The notes below the pieces were generated by a model. That model worked only from the letters and a program-made list of their open reading frames with translations, ran no database searches and was not told the origin of the DNA. 34,745 nucleotides of DNA, taken from positions 1 to 34,745 of the forward strand of contig CANGFJ010000006.1 of NCBI GenBank assembly GCA_947453065.1, written 5' to 3'. How positions within the stretch are numbered: position 1 is the stretch's first letter; the number at the start of each line of letters is the position of its first letter. Below, piece by piece: positions 14,763-22,291 of this stretch. The translations under genes and the position numbers were made by a program. The stretch comes from Pseudomonadota bacterium. Its GTDB lineage: Bacteria; Pseudomonadota; Gammaproteobacteria; Steroidobacterales; Steroidobacteraceae.

Positions 14763-16555
14763 AGCTTGGGGGAGATGTTGAGGTGCAGGCGCGGGCTGCC
14801 GGATTCCGACAGCGGCATGGCGATGTCCAGGCCGATGGCCACCACTGGCAGACGGTACCTCACGCCGACGCCCGCGGAATACGCCATGGGATCGCCGAAT
14901 TTGTTGAAGGCATTGCCAATGTCAAAGAACGTGGCCATCGCAAAGTTGCGTGGCAGGTCACGCACGATTTCGACGCTGCCCGCCAGCAAGTGCCGCCCGC
15001 CCACGTTCTGCGTCTTGGGATTGCCGCTGGCCAGCAGCACCGGGTCGTGTCTGACCGGGTCGAGCACGATTTCCTTGGGCGAGAGGTCGTTGTAGGCAAA
15101 GCCGCGGACGCTGCGGTCACCACCGGCAAAGAAACGATAGATGCCGGGCAGGTCGTTGAAGTCCCGCACCAGGCTTGCGCCCACTTCGCCCCGCAGCAGC
15201 AGGTGCCAGCGCGGCCGCAGGTCATACACACGTTCGGTCTGCACATGCAGGCGCAGGAAGTCCGAGTCCGAGCCCAGGGTGTGCGAGGAGCCGATCAGGT
15301 CCGCATAGAAACCGCGGCTGAACAGCACTTCGCCCAGGTAGCCCTCGGGCACCGACGCATAGCTGATGCCCGGTACCAGCAGGTTGCTGGACTGGCGGGT
15401 GTTGGCGCTCAGGGTCTGGGTGTGCGTGGCCGCCAAGGACAGCACCCGTTGCCAGTGGCCCAGCACCTGCGTGACCGACGGCGTCAGCGAGAGTTCGGTG
15501 GTGTTGAGGTCGCCGATCTGTTCGGTGCGGTTGGTGAGCTGCAGCGACATCTTCTCGAGGGCAGGATCGCCGAAGGGAATGTCATAGCGGGAATCGATGC
15601 GCCGCGTAAGGGTCGAGGCTTTCACCTCGACGCGGAAGCGATGTCCCCGGTCGTTGAGGCGCGAGTCCGACCAGCCGAAAGTGCCGCGCACCCCGGTATC
15701 GGTGCCGTAACCGGTACCGATCGAGAACTGGCGCCGGCTCTGCTGCGCGCTGATTTTCACCGGCACGCTGAGTGTCTGCGGATCACGCTCTTCGGGCTGC
15801 ACCTCGACTGTCGAGAAATACAGGCTGTCGTCGAGCGCGAACTGCGTGCGCAACAGCTGTGCCGTGCTGTACGGGTCGCCCTCGCTGAAACGCATGAAGC
15901 GGCGCATGAGCGCGGGCCGGATCACCGACTGCTCGATGCGGATCTGGCCAAAGTGGTAACGCTGGCCGGTAGTCAGCTTCAGCTTGATGTCGGCCCGCCG
16001 CTGCAGCGGATCTACCAGCATCTCGCTCTCCAGCAGTCGCGCGTCCAGGTAGCCGTATGAGGCTGCCGTGCGCTGCAGGTCACCTTTGACCTGTTCGTAA
16101 CTGCCATGGTTGAGCTGCGCGCCCTTGCGCAGGGCCGGGTGCTCGCGAATGGCCGCAAACACCGGGTCACTGGCGCCAGGCCCCTCGATGCCGATGACGA
16201 TGGATTCGACCAGGACCGGCTTGCCGGCGTCGATTGAAATGCGGATGCGCCAGTTGCGGTCATCGTGGCTGGACTCGTAGCTGGCCTTGATCTCCGGCGC
16301 GTAGTAGCCCAGTGGCTTGAGCGCCGAACGCACTTCATCCTCGACGCGGTTGTAGAGCCGCGCGACGGTGTCCTCTTCGAGTTTGTCGCGGTCCTTGTAG
16401 CGTTCAACGCTGAGGAACGCCTCGACGTTGCGCTTGAGGTCGCCCTCGACGCCGTCGATGTCCACGCGGATGGCGGCGGGCGCCGGCAGGGCGCCGAACA
16501 GCAGCAGTGCGCCCACCACAGCGCGCAACAGGGGCATGCGCTGCTGGCGCGTCAT
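14759..16555 (-). CDS. tamA: translocation and assembly module subunit TamA (Omp85 family)
   Basis: 598 residues. A signal peptide (residues 1 to about 27, cut near PAPAA) is followed by POTRA domains (IRVDIDGVEGDLKRNVEAFL starts the first) and a 16-stranded outer-membrane barrel. The Omp85 loop-6-type motif is in GGDRSVRGFAYNDLSPK, and the ending RLHLNISPKL resembles the terminal strand of TamA. It is the outer-membrane partner of TamB, encoded immediately downstream with a 4-nt overlap. Start is ATG 16555, which overlaps the nudC stop by 4 nt; an upstream in-frame ATG at 16660 would add a stretch without signal-peptide character and is rejected. Confidence 0.92.
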   Translation of the reverse strand: MTRQQRMPLLRAVVGALLLFGALPAPAAIRVDIDGVEGDLKRNVEAFLSVERYKDRDKLEEDTVARLYNRVEDEVRSALKPLGYYAPEIKASYESSHDDRNWRIRISIDAGKPVLVESIVIGIEGPGASDPVFAAIREHPALRKGAQLNHGSYEQVKGDLQRTAASYGYLDARLLESEMLVDPLQRRADIKLKLTTGQRYHFGQIRIEQSVIRPALMRRFMRFSEGDPYSTAQLLRTQFALDDSLYFSTVEVQPEERDPQTLSVPVKISAQQSRRQFSIGTGYGTDTGVRGTFGWSDSRLNDRGHRFRVEVKASTLTRRIDSRYDIPFGDPALEKMSLQLTNRTEQIGDLNTTELSLTPSVTQVLGHWQRVLSLAATHTQTLSANTRQSSNLLVPGISYASVPEGYLGEVLFSRGFYADLIGSSHTLGSDSDFLRLHVQTERVYDLRPRWHLLLRGEVGASLVRDFNDLPGIYRFFAGGDRSVRGFAYNDLSPKEIVLDPVRHDPVLLASGNPKTQNVGGRHLLAGSVEIVRDLPRNFAMATFFDIGNAFNKFGDPMAYSAGVGVRYRLPVVAIGLDIAMPLSESGSPRLHLNISPKL

Positions 16556-17469
16556 CCGCTGCCGTCCTGCTGCAGCCAGTGTTCGATCAGGCGCCGCGAG
16601 ATCGACTCGGCGGGCGGCAGCAGGATCTCGCCGCTGCGCACCTGCTCGCGGGTGAACCACTGCACGTCTTCCAGTTCTTCGTCCTGGGCATGCGGTTGGC
16701 CCGCTTCGCCGTCGGCGAGAAAGCCCAGCATCAACGCAGACGGGAAGGGCCAGGGCTGCGAGGAATGGTAGCGGACGGCCCCCACGGTGATGCTCGCCTC
16801 TTCGCGAACCTCGCGGCGCACGGCATCTTCAAGGGACTCGCCCGGCTCGACAAAGCCGGCAATCGTGGAATAGCGGCCGGGCGGCCAGCTGGGCTGCCGG
16901 CCCAGCAGCGCCCGCTCGCCGTGGCGCACCAGCACGATGATGGCCGGGTCGATGCGCGGGAAGCTCTCGTGGTCACACCGGCTGCAGTGGCGTGCGTGGC
17001 CGGCGCGGGTGGAGACCGTGGCCGCGCCGCAGCGACCGCAGAACCGGTGCGTGCTGCGCCAGATGGTCAGCGCCCGCGCATAGGCCAGCAGCCCTGCGTC
17101 TTCGGCGGTGAGGGTGCAGGCCAGCGGACGCAGTTCAGCGAACTGCTCGCCCAGGGCGGCCTGGGCATGGTCTGACTCCGGCACGCCGGGCTCCAGTTCC
17201 ACCAGCACGCAGCGGGCCTGCTGGAACCAGCCCATCAGCACCAGCCGCTCTGGCGGGGCTTCGGCCACGCGCGGATCGGCAGGCTGCAGGAACGCGATGC
17301 GGGTGGGTTCGCCCGCTGCGTCGGCCCGCATCAGGGTGGCCGTACCCTGCATGGCCAGGTAGCGGGTGCCGGCGTCGTTCCGCGCTGCTGCGAGCCAGTC
17401 GGCGGCAACGCGTTCCTCGGCCCGTCGGTCGAGGTATTCGCCGGAGAAGAAGTTGCCAGGCTGGGTCAT
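16552..17469 (-). CDS. nudC: NAD(+) diphosphatase (NADH pyrophosphatase), Nudix family
   Basis: 305 residues. NudC hydrolyses NAD(H) to NMN(H) and AMP and can remove NAD caps from RNA. A zinc ribbon with Cys144, Cys147, Cys162 and Cys165 precedes the Nudix box at 205-227 (GFVEPGESLEDAV, then RREVREEASI). The NADH-pyrophosphatase-specific SQPWPFP is at 237-243. Together these distinguish NudC from general Nudix enzymes. The ATG start at 17469 is preceded only by a weak GGGGG tract. Its stop overlaps the tamA start by 4 nt, so it is the likely first gene of the nudC-tamA-tamB operon, an unusual partnership with no known functional reason. Confidence 0.93.
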   Translation of the reverse strand: MTQPGNFFSGEYLDRRAEERVAADWLAAARNDAGTRYLAMQGTATLMRADAAGEPTRIAFLQPADPRVAEAPPERLVLMGWFQQARCVLVELEPGVPESDHAQAALGEQFAELRPLACTLTAEDAGLLAYARALTIWRSTHRFCGRCGAATVSTRAGHARHCSRCDHESFPRIDPAIIVLVRHGERALLGRQPSWPPGRYSTIAGFVEPGESLEDAVRREVREEASITVGAVRYHSSQPWPFPSALMLGFLADGEAGQPHAQDEELEDVQWFTREQVRSGEILLPPAESISRRLIEHWLQQDGSG

Positions 17470-17513
17470 GCCCCCATCATACCCACCGCCCCCCGGCGCG
17501 CGCCTTCCCGTAC

Positions 17514-18068
17514 TTACTTACCCTGTGCGGTGTCCTCGCAGTTGCTACAGCGCCGGCCCGGCGTGGCATAGCGGTCCACCACGATGAGCCCGCGGCAGGC
17601 GCTGCAGAGCGTGGCCGCGATTTCATCGCCGCGCGCCAGGGCGGTAACCAGATAGACCGCGTGCTCGAAGCTGATGCGCGGTGCAGCCACCAGGCGACGA
17701 TAGGTCTCGAAGGCTTCGCACAGGGCCTCCCCGCGCTGTATGCCGGGTAGGGCACGCTGGGCATCGGCCACCCGGCTCGGCGGCATGACGCCCAGCAGGT
17801 AGCAGACGCTGGCCAGTACCGCGGTTTCCTGCCGCATGGCCGGCGTGCGCGTGAAGAACGTGGCCTGCTGGGGCGATTTGCCGCGGTGGCGGGTGACTTC
17901 CTCGCCGCCGTCGTCGGCGATGTAGGAGCGGTAGAGCTTGCGGATGCGGTCATCGGTCAGGCCCGTCCACAAACGGATGGTGCTGGTGCGCGCCTCGTGC
18001 TGGATGAAGCGCAGGGCAAGGTCGAATCGCAGCCGGTCGCGGCTGTAACGGGCGTCTGAAATCCTCAT
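17514..18068 (-). CDS. FlhC-like transcriptional regulator
   Basis: 184 residues. FlhC, with FlhD, is the master activator of flagellar genes in many beta- and gammaproteobacteria. The N-terminal half matches the FlhC layout (LALRFIQHEAR, then TDDRIRKLYRSY, compare LSRGRLIKLYKEL of Escherichia coli). The C-terminal half has a four-cysteine zinc site Cys155, Cys158, Cys174, Cys177 in the spacing seen in FlhC. Start is ATG 18068 with a strong GGGAGGA 3-4 nt upstream. No flhD or flagellar gene is nearby, so it may act alone or with a distant partner. A perfect inverted repeat lies in the divergent promoter region. I leave the symbol blank because orthology to flhC is unproven. Confidence 0.75.
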   Translation of the reverse strand: MRISDARYSRDRLRFDLALRFIQHEARTSTIRLWTGLTDDRIRKLYRSYIADDGGEEVTRHRGKSPQQATFFTRTPAMRQETAVLASVCYLLGVMPPSRVADAQRALPGIQRGEALCEAFETYRRLVAAPRISFEHAVYLVTALARGDEIAATLCSACRGLIVVDRYATPGRRCSNCEDTAQGK

Positions 18069-18112
18069 AAATCCTCCCTGACGTGCTGTGGCTGGAAAAT
18101 CAAGAATTGCGG

Positions 18113-18134
18113 ATTTGGGAAAAATATCCCAAAT
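18113..18134. promoter_or_regulatory. palindromic operator candidate between divergent genes
   Basis: ATTTGGGA-N6-TCCCAAAT, a perfect 8-bp inverted repeat with an AT-only 6-bp centre. A second, wider pair (AATTGCG at 18105-18111 and CGCAATT at 18153-18159) flanks it. It sits in the 126-bp gap between the FlhC-like gene (minus) and the unknown gene at 18195 (plus), so one bound factor could control both. The bound protein is not known. Confidence 0.6.
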
Positions 18135-18194
18135 TTGCGACTTCGTTCCAAGCGCAATTTCCGTAACTATGTCGTGCGAACAAGGAGGAATGAC

Positions 18195-18872
18195 ATGACA
18201 GGAAAGGAATCCATGGCTGGCGCGCAGCGCCAGTGGGCAGCAGGCGACTGGTTCTCTGGCGGCGTGCTCGATCCGCTGCTGGAAATCAACGGGCAGTGCA
18301 TCGACATCCTCTGCGGCATGGCAGGGGCAGAGGTCGCAGCACTGCCGCTGCTGCACGAGCAGCCCCAGCTGTGGCGGGCGTTGTCGATCGAGGGTCGGCG
18401 CCAGATGGCCAACAGCCCGTACCTGCTGGTCGATGCGGGTTTCAGCGATGAAGCGCGCTGGCGCAGGCTGCAGCAGAACGGCGTGCAGGATGTGCCACGC
18501 GAACTGCGCGCAGACTGCTTCCAGGGTGAGCGGGCAGCGGGCTTCGCACGCCGCGTGCTGGTCTACGGCTGGCACCTGGCCCGCTCGCACCGCTCGGTGG
18601 CCCGCATCGCGTTGGGCATGACGCCCGGGTGTATCGCGCGCATTGCGCAGCTGAGCCTGCGCGACATCGACTGGCTCTGCGAGCACCACCCCGGCTGGGT
18701 GCGGCCACGCTGGGAATCGCAGCCACTGGTGTGGCGGCAGCTGCTGGCGGCGGCCGTCAACGCCGACAACGCGGCGCTGCAGCAGGCCAGCCTGCGAGGA
18801 ATCCAGCTGCTGGCCGCCGGCGCCTGGTCATTCTGTGACGCCGGGCGGGGTCCGGCGCGGCGCGATCAGTGA
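18195..18872 (+). CDS. protein of unknown function, divergent from the FlhC-like regulator
   Basis: 225 residues, soluble and probably alpha-helical, rich in Arg, Ala, Leu and Trp; I do not recognise the family. Visible stretches include WFSGGVLDPLLEINGQCIDI, LWRALSIEGRRQMANSPYLL and LSLRDIDWLCEHHPGWVRPR. No signal peptide, membrane segment or catalytic motif is obvious. The ATG at 18195 has a textbook AAGGAGG (18182-18188) 6 nt upstream; an in-frame ATG at 18135 overlaps the palindrome region and is less likely. It shares a divergent promoter region with the FlhC-like gene, which hints at joint regulation. Confidence 0.75.
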   Translation: MTGKESMAGAQRQWAAGDWFSGGVLDPLLEINGQCIDILCGMAGAEVAALPLLHEQPQLWRALSIEGRRQMANSPYLLVDAGFSDEARWRRLQQNGVQDVPRELRADCFQGERAAGFARRVLVYGWHLARSHRSVARIALGMTPGCIARIAQLSLRDIDWLCEHHPGWVRPRWESQPLVWRQLLAAAVNADNAALQQASLRGIQLLAAGAWSFCDAGRGPARRDQ

Positions 18873-18915
18873 GTATTCCTGCCTGACATCAGGATTCACC
18901 TCAAGGATGACCCAC

Positions 18916-19590
18916 ATGACACGCACGACGCGCCCCCTTCTGGCTGGTCTGGCTTTGGCTGCCCTCGTGGCGGCCACGCCGGCCCTGGCCGCAGAATCCA
19001 GCACCTGGACCGTCGGCGTCTCCGGCGGCACGCTGGGCTTTGGTCCGGAACTGGCCTATCGCTTCGGGCCGCACCTGGGGGTGCGTGCCAATGCCGGGCT
19101 GTTTTCCTACGGTACCCACGACACCTACGACAGCATCGCCTACAACGTCGACCTGAAGCTCAATTCCATCGGCGGGTTGCTCGACTGGTATCCGTTCGGG
19201 GGCGGCTTTCGCCTCTCGGCCGGTGCCCGGCTGAACAACAACGAGGTCCGGCTGGCCGGCACGCCGGCCACGGCCGTGCAGATCGGTCCGACGACCTATA
19301 CCCCGGCGCAGGTGGGCACGCTCACCGGCACGATTACCGGCCAGGACCTCGCGCCCACGCTGACGCTGGGCTACGGCGGCCAGCTCGCCAAGGGCTTCAC
19401 GATGGGTGTCGAGGTGGGTGCGATGCTGCAGGGCTCGCCGAAGCTGCAGAACCTTCAGGCCAGCGGCCTGCTGGCGCAGAACCCGTCCCTGCAGACCGAC
19501 CTCAAGGCCGAGGCCCTGGCCATCGAGAACGATGCCAGCCAGTTCAAGATCTGGCCGGTCCTCCAGCTGCACGTGCTCTACCGGTTCTGA
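18916..19590 (+). CDS. outer-membrane beta-barrel protein
   Basis: 224 residues. A signal peptide (hydrophobic LLAGLALAALVAA, cut after PALA at about residue 25) is followed by alternating strands such as GPELAYRFGPHLGVRANAGLF and TLTLGYGGQLAKGFTMGVEV. The chain ends LQLHVLYRF, with the C-terminal Phe recognised by the BAM machinery. This points to a small 8-stranded barrel in the outer membrane; ligand and role are unknown. I chose the ATG at 18916 because AAGGA lies 8 nt upstream; the ATG at 18907 overlaps that site. A longer frame upstream lacks signal-peptide features. Confidence 0.82.
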   Translation: MTRTTRPLLAGLALAALVAATPALAAESSTWTVGVSGGTLGFGPELAYRFGPHLGVRANAGLFSYGTHDTYDSIAYNVDLKLNSIGGLLDWYPFGGGFRLSAGARLNNNEVRLAGTPATAVQIGPTTYTPAQVGTLTGTITGQDLAPTLTLGYGGQLAKGFTMGVEVGAMLQGSPKLQNLQASGLLAQNPSLQTDLKAEALAIENDASQFKIWPVLQLHVLYRF

Positions 19591-19602
19591 CGGGCTGATC
19601 GG

Positions 19603-19608
19603 TAGACT
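19603..19608 (+). promoter_or_regulatory. candidate -10 element (TAGACT) upstream of the glyoxalase-fold gene
   Basis: TAGACT followed by GGCGGCTTCAAT. The same pattern, TAGACT then a short G-rich stretch and CTCAA or CTTCAA, occurs before two other plus-strand genes (23345 and 31654). Transcription would start near 19615, 20 bases before the ATG. No clear -35 is seen. Confidence 0.35.
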
Positions 19609-19634
19609 GGCGGCTTCAATTTCCCGAGGCCGCC

Positions 19635-20060
19635 ATGTCGCTGCAACCCTTCCATCTCGCCATTCCCGTCCACGACCTGGCGTGCGCCCGCGCGTTCTAC
19701 GGCGCAATGCTGGGCTGCCCGGAAGGCCGCAGTGCCCCGGAGTGGGTCGACTTTGATTTCTTCGGCCACCAGCTGGTCGCCCACCTGGATCCGGCCCGCA
19801 ACGCCCGCGAACCCGGCCTGTTCAACCCCGTCGATGGCCATGAGGTGCCAGTGCCCCATTTCGGCGTCGTGCTTGAATGGGACCGCTGGCAGCAGCTTGC
19901 CGACCGCCTGCAGACCGGGGGCCAGCACTTCGAGCTCGCCCCGGGCATCCGCTTCGCCGGTCAAATCGGTGAACAAGCAACGATGTTCTTTTATGATCCC
20001 TCCGGCAACGCGCTGGAGTTCAAGGCCTTCCGGGATCCTTCGCGCCTGTTCGCGAAGTGA
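19635..20060 (+). CDS. VOC (glyoxalase-fold) family protein
   Basis: 141 residues in two beta-alpha-beta-beta-beta modules. The N-terminal strand [22 protein letters not shown] and the late strand [16 protein letters not shown] are typical of glyoxalase/dioxygenase (VOC) proteins. Candidate metal ligands are His7, His75 and Glu128. The fold hosts lyases, dioxygenases and resistance proteins, so the reaction is unknown. The start ATG at 19635 has GAGG 5 nt upstream. It lies 32 nt before the FAD-linked dehydrogenase and may be co-transcribed with it. Confidence 0.85.
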   Translation: MSLQPFHLAIPVHDLACARAFYGAMLGCPEGRSAPEWVDFDFFGHQLVAHLDPARNAREPGLFNPVDGHEVPVPHFGVVLEWDRWQQLADRLQTGGQHFELAPGIRFAGQIGEQATMFFYDPSGNALEFKAFRDPSRLFAK

Positions 20061-20092
20061 ATCGCGCGTCCCCTTTACAACGGATAACAACA

Positions 20093-21490
20093 ATGACTGT
20101 TGACCAGACTGTGTTCCAGGACCTCGTTGCGCTGCTCGGTGCCGACATCGTGCAGGCCATCGACGCCAGCAACATCGACCGCCTCACGCAGGATTACTGC
20201 GTGATGGGCCGCAAGGATGTGGGCATCCTGGCGCTGGTCCTGCCGCGCACGGTCGAGCACGTGTCCCAGGCCCTCAAGTACTGCAACGACCGCAGCATCG
20301 CCGTGGTGCCGCAGGGCGGCATGACCGGCCTGGCCGGTGGCGCGGTGCCGATCGGGCCCAGCGTCTGCCTCTCGATGGAGCGCTTCCGCCAGATCCTCGA
20401 GGTGGACGTCGCGGCCGCCACGATCACGGTTGAGGCCGGCGTGGCCATGGAAACCATCCAGAAGGCCGCCGATGCCGCGGACCTGTTCTTCCCGCTCGAC
20501 CTGGGAGGGCGCGGCAGCTGCCAGATCGGCGGCAACCTGTCGACCAACGCCGGTGGCAACCGCGTGCTGCGCTTCGGTATGGCCCGGGACCTGGTGCTGG
20601 GCGTCGAGGCGGTGCTGGCCGACGGCACGGTCATCGATTCGCTGCGCAAGGTCATCAAGAACAACACCGGCTACGACCTGCGGCAGCTGTTCATCGGCGC
20701 CGAAGGCACGCTGGGCATCATCACCAAGGTGGTGCTCAAGCTCTACCCGAAGGCCAAGAGCGTCTGCACCGGCATCATGGCGGTGGACGACTACCCGGCC
20801 GTGCTGGACCTGCTGAAGCGTGCGCGCAGCGGCTTCGGTTCGTCGCTGACGGCCTACGAGGTGATGTGGCCCGACTTCTACCAGCTGGGCACGGTCGCCC
20901 TGGGGCGCAAGCCGCCGCTGGACATCGGTGCCGGCGCCTACGTGCTCATCGAGACCATGGGCACGGACCCGGAAACGGACCAGGAGCGCTACGAGTCGGT
21001 CATCGGCCAGGCCATGGAAGCCGGCATCGTCAAGGACGCGATCGTCGCGCAGTCGCAGCGCGAGGCTACGGAGCTGTGGGATGTGCGTGACTCCCCGGGC
21101 GAGTGGTCCAAGGGCGTGCACTGGCCCCAGCTGGGCTTCGACGTCAGCGTACCGACGGGCGAGGTGGGCCCGCTGGCCGACGAGATCGGCGACATGCTCA
21201 AGGCCACCTGGCCGCAGCTGCAGACGGTGTTCTTCGGCCACGTGGCCGACGGCAACCTGCATGTGTCGGTGCGCATGTCGGGCCATGACGTGCCCGAGCT
21301 GGACATCGAGCGGGCGGTCTACCAGATCGTCTCGCAGCGTCGCGGTTCGATCTCGGCCGAGCACGGCATTGGTTCGCTCAAGCGCGAGTTCCTGCACTAC
21401 TCGCGCAGCCCGGCCGAGCTGGCGCTGATGCGCGCCATCAAGCAGGCGATGGATCCGAAGGGCATCATGAATCCCGGCAAGGTCATCTAG
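20093..21490 (+). CDS. FAD-linked 2-hydroxyacid dehydrogenase (GlcD/DLD type)
   Basis: 465 residues of the vanillyl-alcohol-oxidase fold. The FAD-binding loop PQGGMTGLAGGA is at 73-84, with GGNLSTNAGGNRVLRFGMARDLVLG farther on. The C-terminal domain has HVADGNLHVSV and SAEHGIGSLKREFL, ending in MDPKGIMNPGKVI, the signature tail of GlcD, D-lactate and D-2-hydroxyglutarate dehydrogenases. It oxidises a D-2-hydroxyacid, and the exact substrate cannot be told from sequence. No GlcE or GlcF subunit follows, so it acts as a single-chain enzyme. Start ATG 20093 has only a weak GGAT upstream; a GTG at 20057 would overlap the VOC gene. Confidence 0.9.
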   Translation: MTVDQTVFQDLVALLGADIVQAIDASNIDRLTQDYCVMGRKDVGILALVLPRTVEHVSQALKYCNDRSIAVVPQGGMTGLAGGAVPIGPSVCLSMERFRQILEVDVAAATITVEAGVAMETIQKAADAADLFFPLDLGGRGSCQIGGNLSTNAGGNRVLRFGMARDLVLGVEAVLADGTVIDSLRKVIKNNTGYDLRQLFIGAEGTLGIITKVVLKLYPKAKSVCTGIMAVDDYPAVLDLLKRARSGFGSSLTAYEVMWPDFYQLGTVALGRKPPLDIGAGAYVLIETMGTDPETDQERYESVIGQAMEAGIVKDAIVAQSQREATELWDVRDSPGEWSKGVHWPQLGFDVSVPTGEVGPLADEIGDMLKATWPQLQTVFFGHVADGNLHVSVRMSGHDVPELDIERAVYQIVSQRRGSISAEHGIGSLKREFLHYSRSPAELALMRAIKQAMDPKGIMNPGKVI

Positions 21491-21502
21491 GACCTTGCCC
21501 GG

Positions 21503-21535
21503 TCTGGCCGAACTACAGGAAGTTGTTCGGCCAGA
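21503..21535. terminator. hairpin between convergent genes, candidate bidirectional terminator
   Basis: An 11-bp perfect inverted repeat, TCTGGCCGAAC at 21503-21513 and GTTCGGCCAGA at 21525-21535, with an 11-nt loop. It starts 12 bp after the dehydrogenase stop and includes the last codons and stop of the convergent HD-protein gene. No T-run follows on either side, so it may act by stem strength alone or protect mRNA ends. Confidence 0.5.
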
Positions 21536-22289
21536 TCATCGAGCGCCACATGTGGGCGACGGATGAATTGTCGAAGCCGAGGCCTTCCTTCGGCTGCTTG
21601 AAATGCCGGCCGATGAGATCAGTGAACTCGTCCGGATCGACGGCCCAGCCATCCTGGAAGCTGTAGATGTCGTAGACCGTGATCAGCCGCGACGTCATGT
21701 ACCAGCGGTGGTTGCGGGCCTCGTCATGGGCCTTGCACAGGTACTCGGGCGGCTTGTAGTCAGGGCCGAAGAATTTGTCATAGGCGTCCGGGTACTTGAA
21801 GCCGACCGACTCGTCGGCGAAGTAGCGCAGCGCCTGGTGGTACTTCACCGCCCAGCTGATTTCCTCACTCACATAGGGCGCGATCATCTGCGCGCCCCAG
21901 TAGCCGTGGTCCGCCCGCAGCAGCGCGCCGTTGGCGATGTCGTGCAGCAGGCAGGCGACCACGACCTTCTCGTCCTGGCCGGCCTGCAGGGCGAGCTTGG
22001 CACTCTGCAACAGGTGCATGAACGCGATGTCGCAGAAGCGGTAGTGGAAGAAATCCAGCAGCGTGGGCTTTTCCGGCATAACCGGCAGCTTCGGGTTCTG
22101 GCCCATCATGAACACGGCCCCGGTCTGGCTCATGCGGGCGAGCAACGCGCGCTCGGTGGCGTCCGGGTCGTTGCCGGCCATGGCGATCGGCGGCGGCAGG
22201 ATCATGCGTTCATGCCCGGCCTGGGGGCACTCGGCGGCGGTGATGAAGGTGCCGGGCTTGCGCGTCGGGGCGCTGGTGGGGACTTTCAT
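21513..22289 (-). CDS. HD-domain protein with PhnZ/MIOX-like metal ligands
   Basis: 258 residues. The HD fold residues are His92, His116-Asp117, His128, His151 and Asp207. The stretch ISWAVKYHQALRYFADESVGFKYPDAYDKF resembles the HxxAxRY segment of PhnZ and myo-inositol oxygenase, mixed-valent di-iron oxygenases, more than HD phosphohydrolases. FMHLLQSAKLALQAGQDEKV also lines up with the first His region of PhnZ. This suggests an oxygenase cleaving a small hydroxylated molecule, but a phosphohydrolase is possible. Start is ATG 22289 with AGGAG 8 nt upstream, 2 nt after the transporter stop, so both are made from one message. Confidence 0.8.
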   Translation of the reverse strand: MKVPTSAPTRKPGTFITAAECPQAGHERMILPPPIAMAGNDPDATERALLARMSQTGAVFMMGQNPKLPVMPEKPTLLDFFHYRFCDIAFMHLLQSAKLALQAGQDEKVVVACLLHDIANGALLRADHGYWGAQMIAPYVSEEISWAVKYHQALRYFADESVGFKYPDAYDKFFGPDYKPPEYLCKAHDEARNHRWYMTSRLITVYDIYSFQDGWAVDPDEFTDLIGRHFKQPKEGLGFDNSSVAHMWRSMIWPNNFL

Positions 22290-22291
22290 GC

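Noticed and set aside
20075-21397. Minus-strand open frame (440 codons) opposite the FAD-linked dehydrogenase
   Set aside because: Complement of a confidently assigned gene; His/Asp/Arg-rich shadow sequence.
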